Shown in pieces: positions 13,115-23,647 of a stretch of 64,000 nt of DNA. Below the pieces are notes generated by a model. That model did no database searches and was not told the DNA's origin. It saw only the letters and a program-made list of their open reading frames with translations. How positions within the stretch are numbered: the stretch's first letter is position 1; every line of letters begins with the position of its first letter. A program made the translations under genes and the position numbers. The stretch lies in contig CM018035.1 of the NCBI GenBank assembly GCA_008638375.1, positions 26,369,807-26,433,806 on the forward strand, read 5' to 3'. This DNA comes from Nyssa sinensis. Lineage: Eukaryota > Streptophyta > Magnoliopsida > Cornales > Nyssaceae.

Positions 13115-13485
13115 GGGTTCGTGTCTCACATTTGTTGCCGATGCTGGCTTTGACACTTTTATTTCAGAGACTCTTTTTGAAATTTAAGGCTCCAAAAAAT
13201 AAATTAGTGTAGACTCGCCATTGGACTAATATATCAAAGTAGACAATACTTCTACATACGGGCTGAGCTGCGCATCTAACATGGTATCAGAGTTAGGATC
13301 AAAGCCTACGTCAAAATAGAAATGTTGGCATCCCATATCAATTAGGGAGGATGTCCATGATAGAGTTATAAAAACGATCACAAAACATCTCTATTTAAGC
13401 GACACTTTGGAATTTAAGACACAAAAAAACAAATCTCTGAACTAAAAAGTGAACAATACTTCTAAAAGCTATAATTGGTACAAAA
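13115..13485 (+). mobile_element. TRIM-like miniature LTR element (degenerate)
   Basis: A PBS TGGTATCAGAG (13282-13292) directly follows an LTR-like end CGCATCTAACA. Only about 30 bp later, at 13324, a TGTTGGCATCCCA start begins a second copy-like block that shares 'acaatacttcta' and a 'tttaaggc/tttaagac...aaaa' segment with the upstream block. LTR, PBS, tiny interior and second LTR is the layout of terminal-repeat retrotransposons in miniature. Both repeats are strongly diverged, and the outer ends and target duplication are not resolved. Confidence 0.45.
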
Positions 13486-13761
13486 TAATATGGAAAACTA
13501 CATTGAATTAATGGAACATAAAAGGTGTACAGTGCTTCCCGTTTTGATATCCATTATCGGTAGAGTGCATCCATCTAATTCAATTTGTAGGGGTTTCACA
13601 TTATGATCCTTGTGAACTTATTCCTCTATATACACAAACATTATTTAAGTTGATTTTTACATGCTAGGCATATCAAGTGGCCAGTCTTTGAGTCCTCATC
13701 TTAAGGGATAAATACGGTTGGTTCTTCATAAAAACAAAAACAAAAATTCTCATGAATTACT

Positions 13762-14487
13762 TGTTAGGAAAAGTGGGTTTTTGAGCATAATAATTAGCTA
13801 TCTTTGAGCTAAAGTTAAAATGGGTCCCATACATTAATTTTGGTGGGTCCAAATGAAAATGTGTTCTCCTTCATGAGGAGATTAAGATCATGTATTGGGT
13901 TACTCAAAACCATTAAGGAGTGAACGAGAAATTGTCTCCAAACATCACCACTTGGAAATGGTAACAAAAGCTTAAAGCTTGTGAAAAGCTTGTGTCTCAC
14001 ATAGGATGGGTATAAGGCTTTTAAAAAGTATATATACAATTACCTTGAAAGAATGTTTGGGCCCTAAGAGGCACCAAGTTTTGTAGAAAGGGAGAGGACC
14101 TAGCACATGTTTGGTTCACCACACACGCGTGCGCGCTACTGCACCGGGCTGAGTCGGGTTTGGGCCTTAGCCCGCTGTGTGTATATATTTTTGAGAAAAA
14201 TTCATTTAAATAATTTTCCAAAACACTGTCATTTCTGTTATTGTTCCAAAATGATGTCGTTTAGTTATCAGATTAATTAATTCCAAACAACGTCGTTTTG
14301 CGTTTAAACCTTTGGTTTGAATTTTTACTAAATTGTCTTTTTCCTTGCGGCTCTTCGTTAAAATGTTGCGACTATTAGCCTTCGTGTCTGTACCAAACAG
14401 ACACGAATGCTCTATATAAACATCACCTAAGCACCTACATTCACTCATTGTGTTTCATTAACATTTTCAGTGCATCCATAATTAGAG
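13762..14487 (+). mobile_element. Solo Copia-type LTR, left half (interrupted by the Tekay element)
   Basis: It starts TGTTAGGAAAAG and is preceded by TTACT (13757-13761). The right half at 26553-27029 ends ATTAACA followed by TTACT (27030-27034), a matching 5-bp target duplication. Removing the inserted Tekay element and one TAGAG copy rejoins a 1203-bp LTR with TGTTA/TAACA-type ends. A TATA box (CTCTATATAAAC, ~14411-14422) lies near the interruption, consistent with the U3/R border. It looks like a long Copia LTR (SIRE-like length); the lineage is inferred. Confidence 0.8.
14483..14487. repeat. Target-site duplication of the Tekay element, left copy (TAGAG)
   Basis: Matches 26548-26552 exactly. 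Confidence 0.9.
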
Positions 14488-16693
14488 TGTAATGCCCTGA
14501 ACTTATTTATCGATTAATTAATGTAATGATGTATTTTGCACAATTTAATGTGTTGATTTAATCGTCTTAGCTAGATTTTTAATACTACAAAAATTTGAAT
14601 TAGTGAACCACGAAGATCATAACGAAATAAATACGACGCGAAGCTTAGAATATCGAGACCAACGGGGGTAAGAAACTATTGAAAGAAACCGTTTCGCAAA
14701 AAAAGAAATAAAAAGAGAGATAAAAATTAAAAAGCTAAAACATGGATTTCCAATAGCCAAAAAAAGCCTTAAGGCAAAACATAGGCAAAAATACCAAAAA
14801 GGACACTCTATAATAAATAATTAAAATAAAATAATTATAAAACACTTTATATATATATATGTACATATATATATGTGGTATGATGGCTGCTGTTTTGCTG
14901 TAGGTAACAAGCAGACCTAACCATAGATGCACTCATATATGAGCTGCTGTGTGCAACATGATGAGTGTACCATGGTGGTTGAGTGAAAGGCAAGCAATAG
15001 ACTGAACATATATATATATATAGGGTGCAGCAGCTAAGGGCTTTAGAATCCTCTTTTGATATATATATATATATATATATGAGCATTGTGATTACATCAT
15101 CCAAGTGTGTGTATGTGCTGCATCTCTTAACCATGAGGAGGCCAAACTGTGTGTGTGCATAAGTGACCCAAGAGTGAGGTAGAGAGAGAGAGAGAGAGTG
15201 TGAAGGAAGAAGAATGAGGAAGAAGAAGAAGAAGAATTTGAGCAGATTTGAAGGAGCTTGAGAGGATCAAGTTGAGCCACGATTAGAGAAAAGCTCACTA
15301 TCTAGAAGGTATACAACACCTTAAACTGAATTTTTTTTCCTTTTGAAATTTAGTGTTTTATTTAAGAACTAAAATGCATGCATGAGATACTGAAACATTT
15401 AAGGGCCGACCTGAATAAATTGAAAGGGGTGAAAAGGGCTTGAAAAGCCCTAAACCGTGAATGACTTCCATTGTTAGACCTCCAACAGTGCAGGTCTGAG
15501 TTGACCATCACAGAACTTACTTTTGAAGTTTTAAAGTTAAAATAGACCTCAAGAGGGTTTTAAAAACCCTATGACACAACCCAAACCCTCAAGGGAAGAC
15601 CATTGAAAATGAAGTTGCAGGTCTCAGGTTTGGAATCCAATCCCTGAAATAGACTCCGAGCCCTTGTTTTAGGAATGAGGATTGAACCCACATGCCATGA
15701 CGGACATAATAAGCGAAACCTCGCAGGATTTGGTGACGAAATAAGGGTGCACGAAGTAGTTGCAGCTCGAAGCTATCCAACCTACCATGGCCCCTAGAGC
15801 TTGATTCAAGCCCTAAAATGAATGCCAAGTCCTTGCCCTTACCTCCAGTAGCCCACGCCACCTAAAAGCAGAGATCAAACCAACCTCAGAATGCACGAAA
15901 TGGGAAAAACATGAAAATCAGAAATTAGGGCAACAGTCGTGGGGAGCTTGGGACGAAGATGAACAGTGATCCCAAACGAAACCATTTAAAACGGTCTTTT
16001 CCACACGACACCGTTTCAAAAGACCATGTGATGTTAAACCTAAAACCTAAACTACTTCGTTTAAGTTAGGAACATTAAGTGGGACGACGTGGTTTCAGTT
16101 TCGTGTTTTTAAATAAGTTAGGAGCCGACCTATTTGGATACTAAGATAAGAAATTAAAATTGGTAACCCCATGCAGAATAGGGATATCGTCTTATCCTAG
16201 CCCTGCTTGTACGCTGTTTGGATTGGGAAAAATCAGAAAAATAAAAGGGGAGCTGCAGCTACCCTAGATCTAACCCATGACCCCTCGCAAGCCCAAGCTT
16301 TAAACGAAACCCAAGGACCACTGAGCCACTCACGCCACTGTTGAATGTTTTTGAATGAAATATTATATAATTATATAATTAATTAAATTAAATTAATTAA
16401 TAAAATAATAGTAAAATAAAATGATATTCAAATTAAATAAATAAATAGTGCTTTTTGACTATTTCGAACATTCCGGACCCAATGGCAGGGTCCGTTTTGC
16501 TAGATGAGATTTCAAAAAATTAAGTCCTATAAAATATGACATTACCATTTTGCCTTTAGGAGTATCCGAAGTCAAATGAGAAGCCGCGAAGGCCTAGATT
16601 TATTTTCTTGAACGTTCTGGACTCAACGGTGGAGTCCGTTTACCCAAATAAAATACTCTGAAGGCCAATGTATAAAATTTAGCAACCTTAAAA

Positions 16694-16728
<35 letters not shown>

Positions 16729-18152
16729 TAATACCGAGAGAGTTAAGTAAATCACGAACGTTAGCATCAACCTAGATAATTAAAATGGGTTAATAATAAT
16801 TAAATTTTTGATGTATAGGAACCTCCAAGGGGAAGGAGAAGGAGATTTAAATAGGTAGAACTGCTGAAAGTTATTTTTGAGGTAAGTAACTCCTACGCTT
16901 TAATATGGGTTTTTCCTTAGCCATGTCACATTTTGTCTTAATGCTGCCAACATTGTACTCCATTACCTACCTGATGATCCTAAATTCTTTGAATTGATGC
17001 CAATCAATTTGTGATGCCTGTATTTCGGATTTGATTTGTTTGCCTATATCATTTGAGAACTTTATTGTTGATATTTGAGCTTAATTATACCTTCTTGTAT
17101 GCCATGTCGTGATCTTGTGATATATGATGTTTTTGGAAATCTTATTATACCACACACGTTATGACTCGTTGATTGAGAAATTGATTAATTCACATGTTTG
17201 TATATCCTATGTGGTATTTTGTTGATCATGACATTTTGTAAGTGCTTGGGGTTGTGCTCAGTCACAACGGCCCACCTACTCACAGATGGTGTTTTAGACC
17301 TACATAGTCATTTGTGTCCTTTGGGACTTGTGATGAAAGAGCTCTTACGCTATTCAGTAAGCCCAGGACAGAGAGACGGACCTGAATGTGCATTTTGGGG
17401 GTATGACGGGCCCTGTTTGGTTTACGCATCTATTTTGTTAGAACTCAGTATATGATATTTTGGCATTCATTGAATGATCATATTTTATTCCTTGTGAATG
17501 ATCATATTATTGCAAGCATGTTATGCTTTTGATTGGCTAACATTTTGTATGTGCCAGTGATTCATCATGATAGGCTAGATCCCATTTTGATTGATTTTGT
17601 CATTGCCTTCTTATATAATATTATGGGATATGCGTCTATTTGGACCCTCGGGTGATTGTTACTCATTTTGGTAACTAGCTATTTGTTATCCCTTTCTTCT
17701 AATATTTTTTATTATTCTTGTGGACTAACTCTAACCCATGGAAAAACTAAGAATTTACTTACTAAGCTCTGTTAGCTCACCCCTATTATATTTTTTTCAG
17801 GACAGCAAGATTTGGGAGGACCCTCGGGGGTTCAGGTGGACTAGGACGCCGACGAGTTTCTAGTACCCCTCTTGGCGAGTTTTGTGATAAGATGAATACT
17901 GTGAGGTCTTAATTTCTCCCATGACACCATGGTCCTGTCTGTTTTGCATTTTGAGGATCTATATTTCAAACACTTACATTTTGGCATGTATAATGACAAT
18001 TTGATAATGGTACTAGATTTGCTATTGATTGTAACTTATGCTTATTAAATGTTTATACAATGTTTAAGATCCTTTTGGCGAGGAACGACCCACGAGCCGC
18101 AGACTCGCTCACGGACCCCTAATCTGCATAGGGTGGGTTTTGGGTCGTGATA
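14488..18152 (+). mobile_element. 5' LTR of the Tekay element
   Basis: It begins TGTAATGCCCTGAAC and ends GGGTCGTGATA, where the expected terminal CA reads TA, a C to T change. In order it contains TA repeats (14850-15080), a GA-rich leader (15180-15240), a candidate splice donor at 15309 (AAG|GTATAC), tRNA-like boxes on the minus strand (16264-16328), two palindromic modules (16474-16494, 16619-16637), and a candidate acceptor at 17799-17800 after a T-tract. ORFs such as the antisense 15589-15861 reading frame recur in the other LTR but match no known protein. Confidence 0.93.
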
Positions 18153-18156
18153 GAGT

Positions 18157-18168
18157 TGATATTAGAGC
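18157..18168 (+). other. Primer binding site of the Tekay element (degenerate tRNA-iMet type)
   Basis: TTGATATTAGAGC replaces the canonical TTGGTATCAGAGC. Both changes are transitions (G to A, C to T). It lies 4 bp after the LTR. Confidence 0.8.
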
Positions 18169-18291
18169 ATATGGTTCTAGTGGTTCATGGGAGATTAAGG
18201 CTAAAGTATTACAACTCGCTAAAGTTTGAGGGTCATAAGTCTAAAGGTCAATTAATTCATTAAACTTTGTGAACTATCCATTTTGTAGTGT

Positions 18292-19235
18292 GTGGTGCAT
18301 ACTCGCAGTATGACTATGGAATCTGATAAAGAACGGCTAGATCAAATAGAGCAAATACTGAATCGAGTAGTGGAGGCACTACCTGTGATCCAGACTCAAG
18401 CGAATGGGCCAACACAACAGAATCCTCCCCTAGCTCAAGGAGACAGGCCTAGACATGAAGAGGACCCAACTTATCTTTATAAACGATTTCAGAACATGAA
18501 ATTGTCTATCTTCGATGGTAAAAGAGGATCCTTAGCAGTTGAGGAATAGATGCTAGGAATGGAGAAGATCTTTAGAATTCTGACATGTACAAATACTCAA
18601 AAGGTAGCCTATGCCACTTATATGTTCACGGGGGCAGCGCACAAATGGTGGCTTTTAAAGAAAGCCCGGGAGCCCAATATGGGTTGGCAACGATTCACCG
18701 AGGTTTTCAATCAAATGTCACTTTCCATGAGAAGTCCAAAACAAGAAAATTATCAAGTTTATGGTCCTCCACCAGGGAGGCATGTCAATTGAAGAGCATG
18801 AGGCCAAGTTCACCGAGTTGGCCAGGTTTGCCCCGAACGTTGTAAACACCGAGGACATGAAAGCTCGCAAATTTGAAGGGGGTCTCAGATGGGCCATTAA
18901 AGATAGAATTCGGCCCCATTGGCTTGCCACCTACGATGAGGTAGTGATGACCGCCAAGATTATAGAATAGAGCCGTGAGGAGTTTGCAAGGAGACGGGGA
19001 AATCAGAGGTCTGGGAACAACAGGAACAGAGGGACAGGGATCATCGACATTCAAAACTGGCAGTGGATCACACAACTCCAGTGTAGGGTCTAGTCAGAGG
19101 AAGGCCAAGTCTTAGGATGAGGGCGCACCTAAATGCCCCACCTACTAGGGATTTCACAAAGGACCGTGCTATCGTGACACCAAGGCCTGCTTCAATTGTG
19201 GACAAATGGGACACTTCAAGAAGGACTATCCTAGG
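18292..19235 (+). pseudogene. Tekay gag remnant with zinc knuckle
   Basis: The reading begins VHTRSM with GTG where the usual MV start is expected. It continues through a gag core (MFTGAAHKWW at ~18622-18651, then MSIEEHEAKFTELARFAP and ARKFEGGLRWAIKDRI in another frame) to a CCHC zinc knuckle, CFNCGQMGHFKKDY, near 19190-19229. The last zinc ligand Cys is Tyr (codon TAT, 19227-19229; G to A). In-frame stops occur after GSLAVEE and after MTAKIIE, with a frameshift near 18740. Gag would form the particle and package RNA; this copy cannot make a full product. Confidence 0.9.
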
Positions 19236-19279
19236 AGTGGCAAGTCAAGTGGTCAGTTCTACACTAGCCGCGTCAACTT

Positions 19280-22200
19280 CTGTGGCGAGGCCCCAGCAGA
19301 GGAGTGAGGGACCCAGGACTGAGCAGCAGCAACCGAGGAGAGTTTTCTTTATCACACCTGGGGATGTTCGAAGCCACTACCTCTATAGTTGTAGGTACTA
19401 TTACAGTTTGCTCTCAGCCTGCACACGTTTTATTTGATACTGGATCCACGCACTCATTTATATCACCAGCATTTTCTGATAAATTGAACATAGAAGCCAA
19501 GCCCCTAGGTTATTTATTGACTGTTACTATACCATCGGGGGAGTCCTTATTTAGGAATGTTATGTATAGATCTACGGTTTTGATGTAATTCTTGGGATGG
19601 ATTGGTTGATCGCAAATCATGCCACCATTAACTGCATAGCTAAGAGAGTTGATATACAGGGACCAGGGCAATGGAGTATTCTTTTTTAGGGGACGGGAGT
19701 AGTCACCCCGCCCTATTTTGTCTCTTCTATCCAAGCTAGACATATGCTCCGTAAGGGATGTAATGGCTTTTTGTGCAGTGTTATTGATAATCGCACACAA
19801 GAGCCCATCCTTGACCAGATCCCAATTGCCCGAGAGTTCCCTGATGTATTTCTAGCTGACCTGCCTAGCATGCCCATTGATTGAGAGATTGAGTTTTGTA
19901 GTGATGTGATTCCTGGCACAACACCAATGTCCAAAACCCCGTATAGAATGGCGCTGACTGAGCTAAAAGAATTAAAGCTACAATTGCAAGAATTGCTTAA
20001 CAAAGGATTCATACGGCCCAGCTCATCGCCGTGGGGTGCCCTAGTACTATTTGTTAAAAAGAAATATGGGACCATGTGATTGTGTGTGGATTATCGTGGG
20101 CTAATAAGGTCACCATCAAGAACAAATACCCACTGCCACGGGTAGATAACTTGTTTCGACCAGCTTGAAAGGGGCACAGATCTTTTCCAAGATAGACCTA
20201 AGATCGAGGGTATCACCAGCTTAAGGTTAAGCTAAATGATGTGCAAAAAATGGCATTCAGGACATGATATGAGCACTATGAGTTCCTTGTGATGCCATTT
20301 GGGGTGACCAATGCCCCAGCTGGCCTTCATGGATCTGATGAATCGAGTCGTCAAGCTGTTCTTAGATGACTTCGTGATCATTTTTATTAATGACATATTG
20401 ATTTATTCCGAAAGCCCTAAAGAGCATGAAGTACATCTGAGGAAAGTCTTGCAAAAGCTGAAGGAGCAGAAACTGTATGCAAAGTTAAAGAAATGTGAGT
20501 TTTGGCTTCCTAGCATATCATTTCTGGGGCATGTGGTTACTAAGGATGGGATTTCAGTAGATTCACAGAAGATAGAGGCCATTGTTAATTGGCCCCAACC
20601 AACCTAGTGTCATAGGAGGTCCGTAGCTTCATGGGACTAGCCGGCTACTACAGATGATTTGTACAAGATTTCTCAAAGATAGCCGCACTGATTACCCAAC
20701 TGACGAAGAAGAATACCCCATTTGTATGGACTAAGGAAAGAGAGAAGAGCTTCCAAGAATTAAAGAGCCATCTAGTATCAGCCCCGATTTTGACAGTAAC
20801 AGATGGGACTGAGGGCTTCGTAATTTACAGTGATGCATCACACAAGGGCTTAGGGTGTGTGCTGATGCAGAAAGGCCGGGTAGTAGCCTATGCTTCGAGG
20901 CAGTTGAGACCCCATGAAAAGAATTACCCGACTCATGATCTTGAGCTAGCAACAGTAGTGTTTGCATTGAAGATCTAGAAGCACTATCTCTAGGAGGGCA
21001 ACATGTGAGATCTTCACAGATCATAAAAGCCTCAAGTATCTTTCTACGCAAAAAAATCTCAACATGCGGCAATGGCGATGGTTAGAATTGATCAAAGATT
21101 ATGAGCTTAGCATCCAGTATCACCCGGGGAAGGCCAATGTAGTTGCCGATGCCCTAAGCAGGGAGTCATTAGGGAGCCTTGCTCGCTTGTTAACTACACA
21201 GTTAGAGTTGCTAAAGGAGATAGAAATGATAGAGACAGAGGTGGTTCTACCAGGCCCTAGAACAGTGCTAGCCAATGTGACAGTCAAACTAACGATTGTT
21301 GATAAGATTAAGGAGCGGCAGACCAGAGATGAGAAACTAGCCAAATTTCGAGTAGATGCTGAGATAGGCAAGAATCCAGAATTTAATGTCCGGGGTGGGG
21401 TGTTGTACTTTCAAGACAGAATTTATGTGCTAGATGTGCCCGAGATTAGAAAGGAGATCCTTTAGGAGGCTCACAACTCGAAGTTCGCTATACGCCCCCG
21501 GAAACACAAAAATGTACCATGATAGTCTGAAATACTTACTAGTGGTCAGGAATGAAGAGGGACATAGCTAAGTTTATAGCACGATGTATTAAATGCCAGC
21601 AAGTCAAAGTCGAACATCAAAAGCCAGGTGGACTTCTACAATCGCTCCCAATACTAGAGTGGAAATGGGAGCACATTACCATGAATTTTGTGTCAGGGTT
21701 ACCGCAGGGGAATGATTCTATTTGGGTGATTGTGGATAGATTGACTAAGACAACACACTTTCTTACGACTAAAACAACTCATACACTGGAGCGTTTAGTG
21801 GCGCTCTAAATTCGAGAGATTGTTCGGCTACACGGCATCCTAGTTTCTATAGTATCTGATCGAAACCCAAGGTTCGTGTCCCAATTTTGGAGGAGTTTAC
21901 AAAAAGCAATGGGCACGCAACTTAGTCTTAGTACCGCCTACCACCCAGAGACAGATGGACAGTCTGAGAGAACGATTCAGATGTTAGAGGATATGCTACA
22001 TTTTTGTTTTATGGATTTCAAGGGAAGCTGGGAGGAGCAACTACCCCTAGTGGAATTCACATACAACAACAGTTATCAATCCAGCATTGGTATGGCACTA
22101 TATGAGGCACTGTACGGCAGAAAGTGTCGATCTTCAGTATGCTGGACAGAAGTATGGGAAAGAAATTTATTTGGCCCAAAAATAGTGGAACAAACAACTG

Positions 22201-22735
22201 ACAAAAATTCCAGCTGATTAGACAACGTCTATTGGCAACTCAAAGCCGCCAAAAGAGTTACGTCGATGTTCAAAGAAGGGAGCTGGAATTCGAAGTGGGT
22301 GATTTTGTGTTCTTGAAAGTGTTGCCCATAAAGGGTGTAGTAAGATTTGGGAATAAGGGAAAGCTAAGGCCACGCTACATCGGACCCCTTAAGGTCAAGA
22401 AACAAATCAGGCAAGTGGCATACCAGCTTGCCCTACCAAAAGAATTGGCTCACGTGCACAACGTCTTCCATGTTTCTATGCTGAGGAAGTATTTGCACGA
22501 TCCGAACCAAGTGGTTGAACATGAGCCGCTGGAGGTCCAAAAAGATCTAACGTATGTTGAGCAGCCAGTGCAGATCTTGGATCGCCAAGGAACAAGTTTT
22601 GCGAAATAAGACAATTCCGCTAGTAAAGGTGCTATGGAGGAATCATCAGATTGAGGAAGCCACTTAGAAGCGAAAGGATGAAGTACGTGCTAGGTACCCA
22701 CACCTCTTCGTATGTGAGATGGGCCAATTTTGAGG
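19280..22735 (+). pseudogene. Tekay pol remnant: protease, RT, RNase H, integrase, chromodomain
   Basis: Protease shows VLFDTGSTHSFISP (~19425-19466). RT starts near 19800 ([37 protein letters not shown]). Its catalytic block reads FINDILIYS, with Asp changed to Asn at 20389-20391, then FLGHVVTKDGISVD. RNase H shows [15 protein letters not shown] and [12 protein letters not shown]. Integrase has a CIKCQQVK zinc-finger half (~21585), MNFVSGLP where the first catalytic Asp is Asn (21684-21686), SDRNPRF, and TDGQSERTIQ with Glu intact. The C-terminus reads VEQPVQILDRQ and, after a frameshift, KTIPLVKVLWRNHQIEEAT, then a stop replacing Trp. That is the chromodomain typical of Tekay. Frameshifts and stops separate nearly every domain. 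Confidence 0.93.
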
Positions 22736-22750
22736 ACAAACTTCTTTTAA

Positions 22751-22761
22751 GAGGGGAAAGA
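22751..22761 (+). other. Polypurine tract of the Tekay element
   Basis: GAGGGGAAAGA immediately precedes the 3' LTR start TGTAATACCCC and would prime plus-strand synthesis. Confidence 0.9.
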
Positions 22762-23602
22762 TGTAATACCCCGAACTTATTTATTGATTAATTAATGTAA
22801 TGGTGTATTTTTCAAAATTTAATGTGCTGATTTAATCGTCTTAGCTAGATTTCTAATACTACAAAAATTTGAATTAGTGAACCACGAAGATCATAATGAA
22901 ATAAATACGACGCGAAGCTTAGAATATCGAGACCAACCCGGGTAGGAGACTACTGAAAGAAGCCGTTTCGCAAAAAGAGAAATTAAAAGAGAGATAAAAA
23001 GTAAAAAGCTAAAACATGGATTTTCAATAGCCGAACAAGGCCTTAAGGCAAAACATGTCAAAAATACCAAAAATTACAATGAATGGGTTTTAAACCCTTA
23101 ACCAAGTGAGGCAAGCATCTTGCTACCCAAAAAGATAACCATTGAGCTACCAACCAATTTTGTGTTATATGTTACACATGAAATATATATATATATATAT
23201 ACATAAAAAGGACACTCTAGAATAAATAATTAAAATAAGATAATTATAAAACACTTTATATATATATATGTATATATATATATATGTACATATATATATA
23301 TATGCGATATGATGGCTACTGGGTTACTGTAGGTAACAAGCAGACCTAACCTTAGATACACTCATTTATGAGTTGATGTGTGCAGCATGATAAGTGTACC
23401 ATAGTGGTTGAGTGAAAAGGCAAGCTATAGACTGAACATATATATATAGGGGGCAGCAGCTAAGGGCTCTAGAATCCTCTTTTGATATATATATATATAT
23501 ATATATAAGCATTATGATTACATCGTCCAAGTGTGTGTATGTACGGCATCTCTTAACCACGTGCAGGCCAAACTGTGTGTGTGCATGAGTGACCCGAGAG
23601 TG

Positions 23603-23647
<45 letters not shown>

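Noticed and set aside
15589..15861. 90-aa antisense ORF, recurring at 24022-24294
   Set aside because: Recurs only because the two LTRs are copies of each other; no recognisable domain, and no evidence of selection from a single pair.
17198..17455. 85-aa ORF in the Tekay 5' LTR (counterpart 25527-25775)
   Set aside because: Lies within the LTR, frame differs between the two copies, and there is no known family.
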